From NCBI GenBank assembly GCA_020847015.1, contig JADLCW010000003.1, positions 1 to 6,930 on the forward strand: DNA of 6,930 nucleotides, in the 5' to 3' direction. The DNA comes from Thermomicrobiales bacterium. GTDB taxonomy: Bacteria > Chloroflexota > Chloroflexia > Thermomicrobiales > UBA6265. Every line of letters begins with the position of its first letter. Position 1 is the first letter of the stretch. This document shows positions 5,203-6,930 of this stretch, piece after piece. The translations under genes and the position numbers were made by a program. The notes under the pieces were generated by a model. The model was given only the letters and a program-made list of their open reading frames with translations, was not told the DNA's origin and did no database searches.

Positions 5203-6309
5203 TCATGCGCCCCAGGTCGCTTCCAGCACGCGCAGCCAGTTCTCGTAGCCGATCTTGCGGAGCAGCACGTCATCGTAGCCGCGCGCACGCAGGGCGTCGA
5301 TCAGTCGGGGCAACCCGGCGGCGTCGGTGATGGGGCGGGGCATCGTGGCTCCGTCGAAATCGGAGCCGAGTCCGACTCGGGTTTCTCCCAGCTTGTCGAT
5401 GAGGGCGTCCAGATGATCGACCATGATGTCGAGCGCGATATCCGGATCGCGGCTGCCGTCGCGGGTCAGAAACCCGACGTGGAAGTTGAGCCCGACCATG
5501 CCGTCGCTATCGCGGATGGCGTCCAACTGCCGATCGGTCAGATTGCGGGCGCCGGGGGAGATGGCGTGCACGTTGGAGTGAGTCGCCACCAGCGGCGCGT
5601 TGGAGCGATTCGCAACATCCCAGAAGCCGGCCTCGTTGAGATGCGACAGGTCGATCATGATGCGCAACTGATTGCAGGCGTCGACCAGAGCAAACCCGAG
5701 ATCGGTGAGACCGGGGCCGGTGTCGGGGGTGGCGGGGAACTGGAACGGCACCCCGTGGCCGAACCGATTGGCGCGACTCCAGGTGATCCCCAGCGAGCGC
5801 AGCCCAGCCGCGTGGTAGACCTCCAGCGCATCCAGGTCGGGGTCGATCGCCTCGGCCCCCTCCATGTGCAGTTCCATCGCCAGCGCGCCATCGTCCAGGC
5901 AGCGTCGGATGTCGGCCACACTGCGGACAACGCGGGCTTGCCCGTTCGATTCGCGTTCCAGCCGGTGGAGCCGGGCGATCATCGCCAGCGCAGTGCGCTG
6001 GGCGTAGGCGAGATCCATTGCCGGCGGAGTCGTCTCGACGCTGGAATAGCGATCGGCGATGCGATTCGCCATGGCGGCAACCCCCTCGCCGCTGGAGGCG
6101 GTCCCGGTCGCAGTCGGCATCGGCTCGGGGTCGGGCTCCGGATCGGGAATGAACACGGCGAAGAAGCCGCCGACGAGATTGCCCGCGCGAGCGCGGGGTA
6201 GGTCGATATGCCCTTGGTCGGAACGCTCGAAGAAGGAGCGCCCGGTGGCGGGCAGATTGAGCAAGGTGTCGTTATGCCCGTCGAAGATCGGGATCGTCGC
6301 CGTCGTCAC
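5203..6309 (-). CDS. Membrane dipeptidase (renal dipeptidase family, peptidase M19)
   Basis: A 368-residue zinc dipeptidase of the amidohydrolase superfamily, complete and of usual length. The family cleaves dipeptides, often accepting a D-residue at the C-terminal position. Zinc-ligand motifs are in order: FDGHNDTL with His12 and Asp14; the bridging glutamate in MEGAEAI (about Glu150); IDLSHLNEAG (about His223); VATHSNVHAI (about His244); and the late aspartate in VGLGSDFDG. No signal peptide is visible, so a cytoplasmic enzyme is likely despite the family name. An acidic proline-rich segment (PDPEPDPEP, about 55-63) interrupts the first third. The start is GTG 6309-6307, preceded by AAGGGGG, and gives an N-terminus just before the first zinc motif. 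The frame stays open to 6609, but that extension is low-complexity and unlike the family. The DUF333-like gene follows 51 bases after the stop. Substrate not known. Confidence 0.9.
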   Translation of the reverse strand: MTTATIPIFDGHNDTLLNLPATGRSFFERSDQGHIDLPRARAGNLVGGFFAVFIPDPEPDPEPMPTATGTASSGEGVAAMANRIADRYSSVETTPPAMDLAYAQRTALAMIARLHRLERESNGQARVVRSVADIRRCLDDGALAMELHMEGAEAIDPDLDALEVYHAAGLRSLGITWSRANRFGHGVPFQFPATPDTGPGLTDLGFALVDACNQLRIMIDLSHLNEAGFWDVANRSNAPLVATHSNVHAISPGARNLTDRQLDAIRDSDGMVGLNFHVGFLTRDGSRDPDIALDIMVDHLDALIDKLGETRVGLGSDFDGATMPRPITDAAGLPRLIDALRARGYDDVLLRKIGYENWLRVLEATWGA

Positions 6310-6469
6310 GCTGCCCCCTTGTTGCGTCGGTCGTCGTCGTTGTCCCGTATCATGCACCAGGTCGACGATCGGCGGCGTTGGTTCGGTTGGCGGGATTCGT
6401 CGCGGCCGGAGACGCCGGTTCGCGCTGGCGGGGCGGAGCGGTTCGGCCGGCGGCAGGATGGGAACGAAC
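6310..6469. promoter_or_regulatory. Divergent intergenic region between dipeptidase and fabI
   Basis: This 160-base gap should hold promoters for both flanking genes. On the plus strand TATCAT (6348-6353) is a fair -10, but the nearest TTGCGT (6322-6327) is 20 bases away, too far for a confident call. AAGGGGG on the minus strand at about 6320-6314 is the dipeptidase ribosome binding site. GTCGTCGTCGTTGT near 6329-6342 is a short simple repeat. No hairpin or operator-like dyad stands out. Confidence 0.3.
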
Positions 6470-6930
6470 ATGGTGGGAGACGGGAACGGAACGACGCCCC
6501 AGTTGCTGGCGGGCAAGACCTGCGTGGTGATGGGCATCCAGAACAAGTGGTCGATCGCGTATGCCGTGGCCGAGGCGTGGGCCGAGGCCGGGGCGCGCCT
6601 CGCGCTCACCTATATCGATGAGCGCGCCAAGCGCGATGCCGATACGCTGATCGAGCGCTACCCCGGCGCCGTCGGCTACACCTGCAATGTCGCCTCCGAC
6701 GAGGATCTCGATGCGCTGGGAGCGGCGCTGAAAAACGATCTGGGCACGGTCGACGCGATGATGCACGCCATCGGATTCGCACCGCGCGCGGCCATGGAAG
6801 GCGCGTTCTTTGACACCACCCGTGCCGACTGGATCACCGCGCTCGACATCAGCGCCTACTCCTTCGTCGCGTCCGCTCAGCGGATTGTGCCGTTGATGCC
6901 GAACGGCGGCAGTCTGATGACGATGACCTA
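6470..6930 (+). CDS. fabI: Enoyl-[acyl-carrier-protein] reductase (NADH), FabI, 5' part
   Basis: The first 153 codons of a protein that runs off the right edge; FabI is normally about 260 residues, so the catalytic Tyr-x6-Lys is outside the window. FabI reduces trans-2-enoyl-ACP with NAD(P)H, the last step of each fatty-acid elongation cycle, in the cytoplasm. The FabI version of the dinucleotide-binding loop is present, MGIQNKWSIAYAVAEAWAEAGA (split at 21-30 and 31-42), where plain short-chain dehydrogenases have GxxxGxG. Further family phrases are HAIGFAPR (99-106), then AAMEGAFFDTTR, ALDISAYSFVA (124-134) and PLMPNGGSLMTMT. The start is ATG 6470 with GGGA six bases upstream, or ATG 6458 in the same frame, which would add four residues. 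The two cannot be separated by eye. It is divergent from the dipeptidase and shows no functional link to it. Confidence 0.93.
   Translation, partial: MVGDGNGTTPQLLAGKTCVVMGIQNKWSIAYAVAEAWAEAGARLALTYIDERAKRDADTLIERYPGAVGYTCNVASDEDLDALGAALKNDLGTVDAMMHAIGFAPRAAMEGAFFDTTRADWITALDISAYSFVASAQRIVPLMPNGGSLMTMT

Noticed and set aside
4636..6201. A 521-codon open frame on the plus strand across the dipeptidase and DUF333-like genes
   Set aside because: It is antisense to two well-supported genes, has no recognisable motifs, and its His/Gln/Ala/Arg-rich composition is typical of the complement of GC-rich coding DNA.
6310..6609. A 100-codon N-terminal extension of the dipeptidase
   Set aside because: The frame is open by chance. 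It overlaps the start of fabI, is low-complexity, and the GTG at 6309 has its own ribosome binding site just before the first zinc motif.

Overview
The window is a stretch of GC-rich bacterial chromosome, apart from one AT-rich island at about 4325-4440. A Chloroflexota (Thermomicrobia-like) origin is suggested but not proven. The hints are the cysteine-rich protein with a Tat-like 'FDAWTRVLAPGQTRR' N-terminus, the style of the degraded methyltransferase, and the KDG-kinase-like sugar kinase with its DRLGGGD and 'KHTIPGDF' motifs. No rRNA, tRNA, CRISPR array, transposase or phage gene was found.

Layout. 1-62 (-) is the first 20 codons of an unidentified gene with a strong ribosome binding site and a good promoter candidate. 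142-964 (+) is a class I SAM-dependent methyltransferase broken by three frameshifts, with its SAM-binding motif I lost: a pseudogene. 1055-2077 (-) is a PfkB-family sugar kinase, probably a 2-keto-3-deoxygluconate kinase. It is divergent from 2261-3367 (+), a UgpC/MsmX/MalK-type ABC importer ATPase with every catalytic motif intact. 3368-3575 is a convergent intergenic region with three GC-rich hairpins. 3576-4331 (-) is a secreted, cysteine-rich protein with a Tat-like N-terminus and a glycine-rich C-terminal module. 4332-4557 holds the AT-rich, motif-repeated upstream region of that gene and a stem-loop. 4558-5151 (-) is a membrane-anchored or secreted protein that looks like two tandem DUF333-like units. 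It follows, 51 bases downstream, a complete M19 membrane-type dipeptidase at 5203-6309 (-). 6470-6930 (+) is the 5' part of an enoyl-ACP reductase (FabI), divergent from the dipeptidase.

How the genes relate. The sugar kinase and importer ATPase share a divergent control region and make a plausible sugar or uronate uptake and catabolism pair, but no permease or binding-protein gene is visible. Dipeptidase and DUF333-like protein probably form a two-gene operon. FabI is fatty-acid biosynthesis and seems unrelated to its neighbours. The cysteine-rich protein looks like a stand-alone, separately regulated exported protein.

I see no defence, toxin, recombination or other clearly new system. The least explained items are the duplicated DUF333-like protein, the cysteine-rich protein with its AT-rich upstream region, and the decayed methyltransferase.
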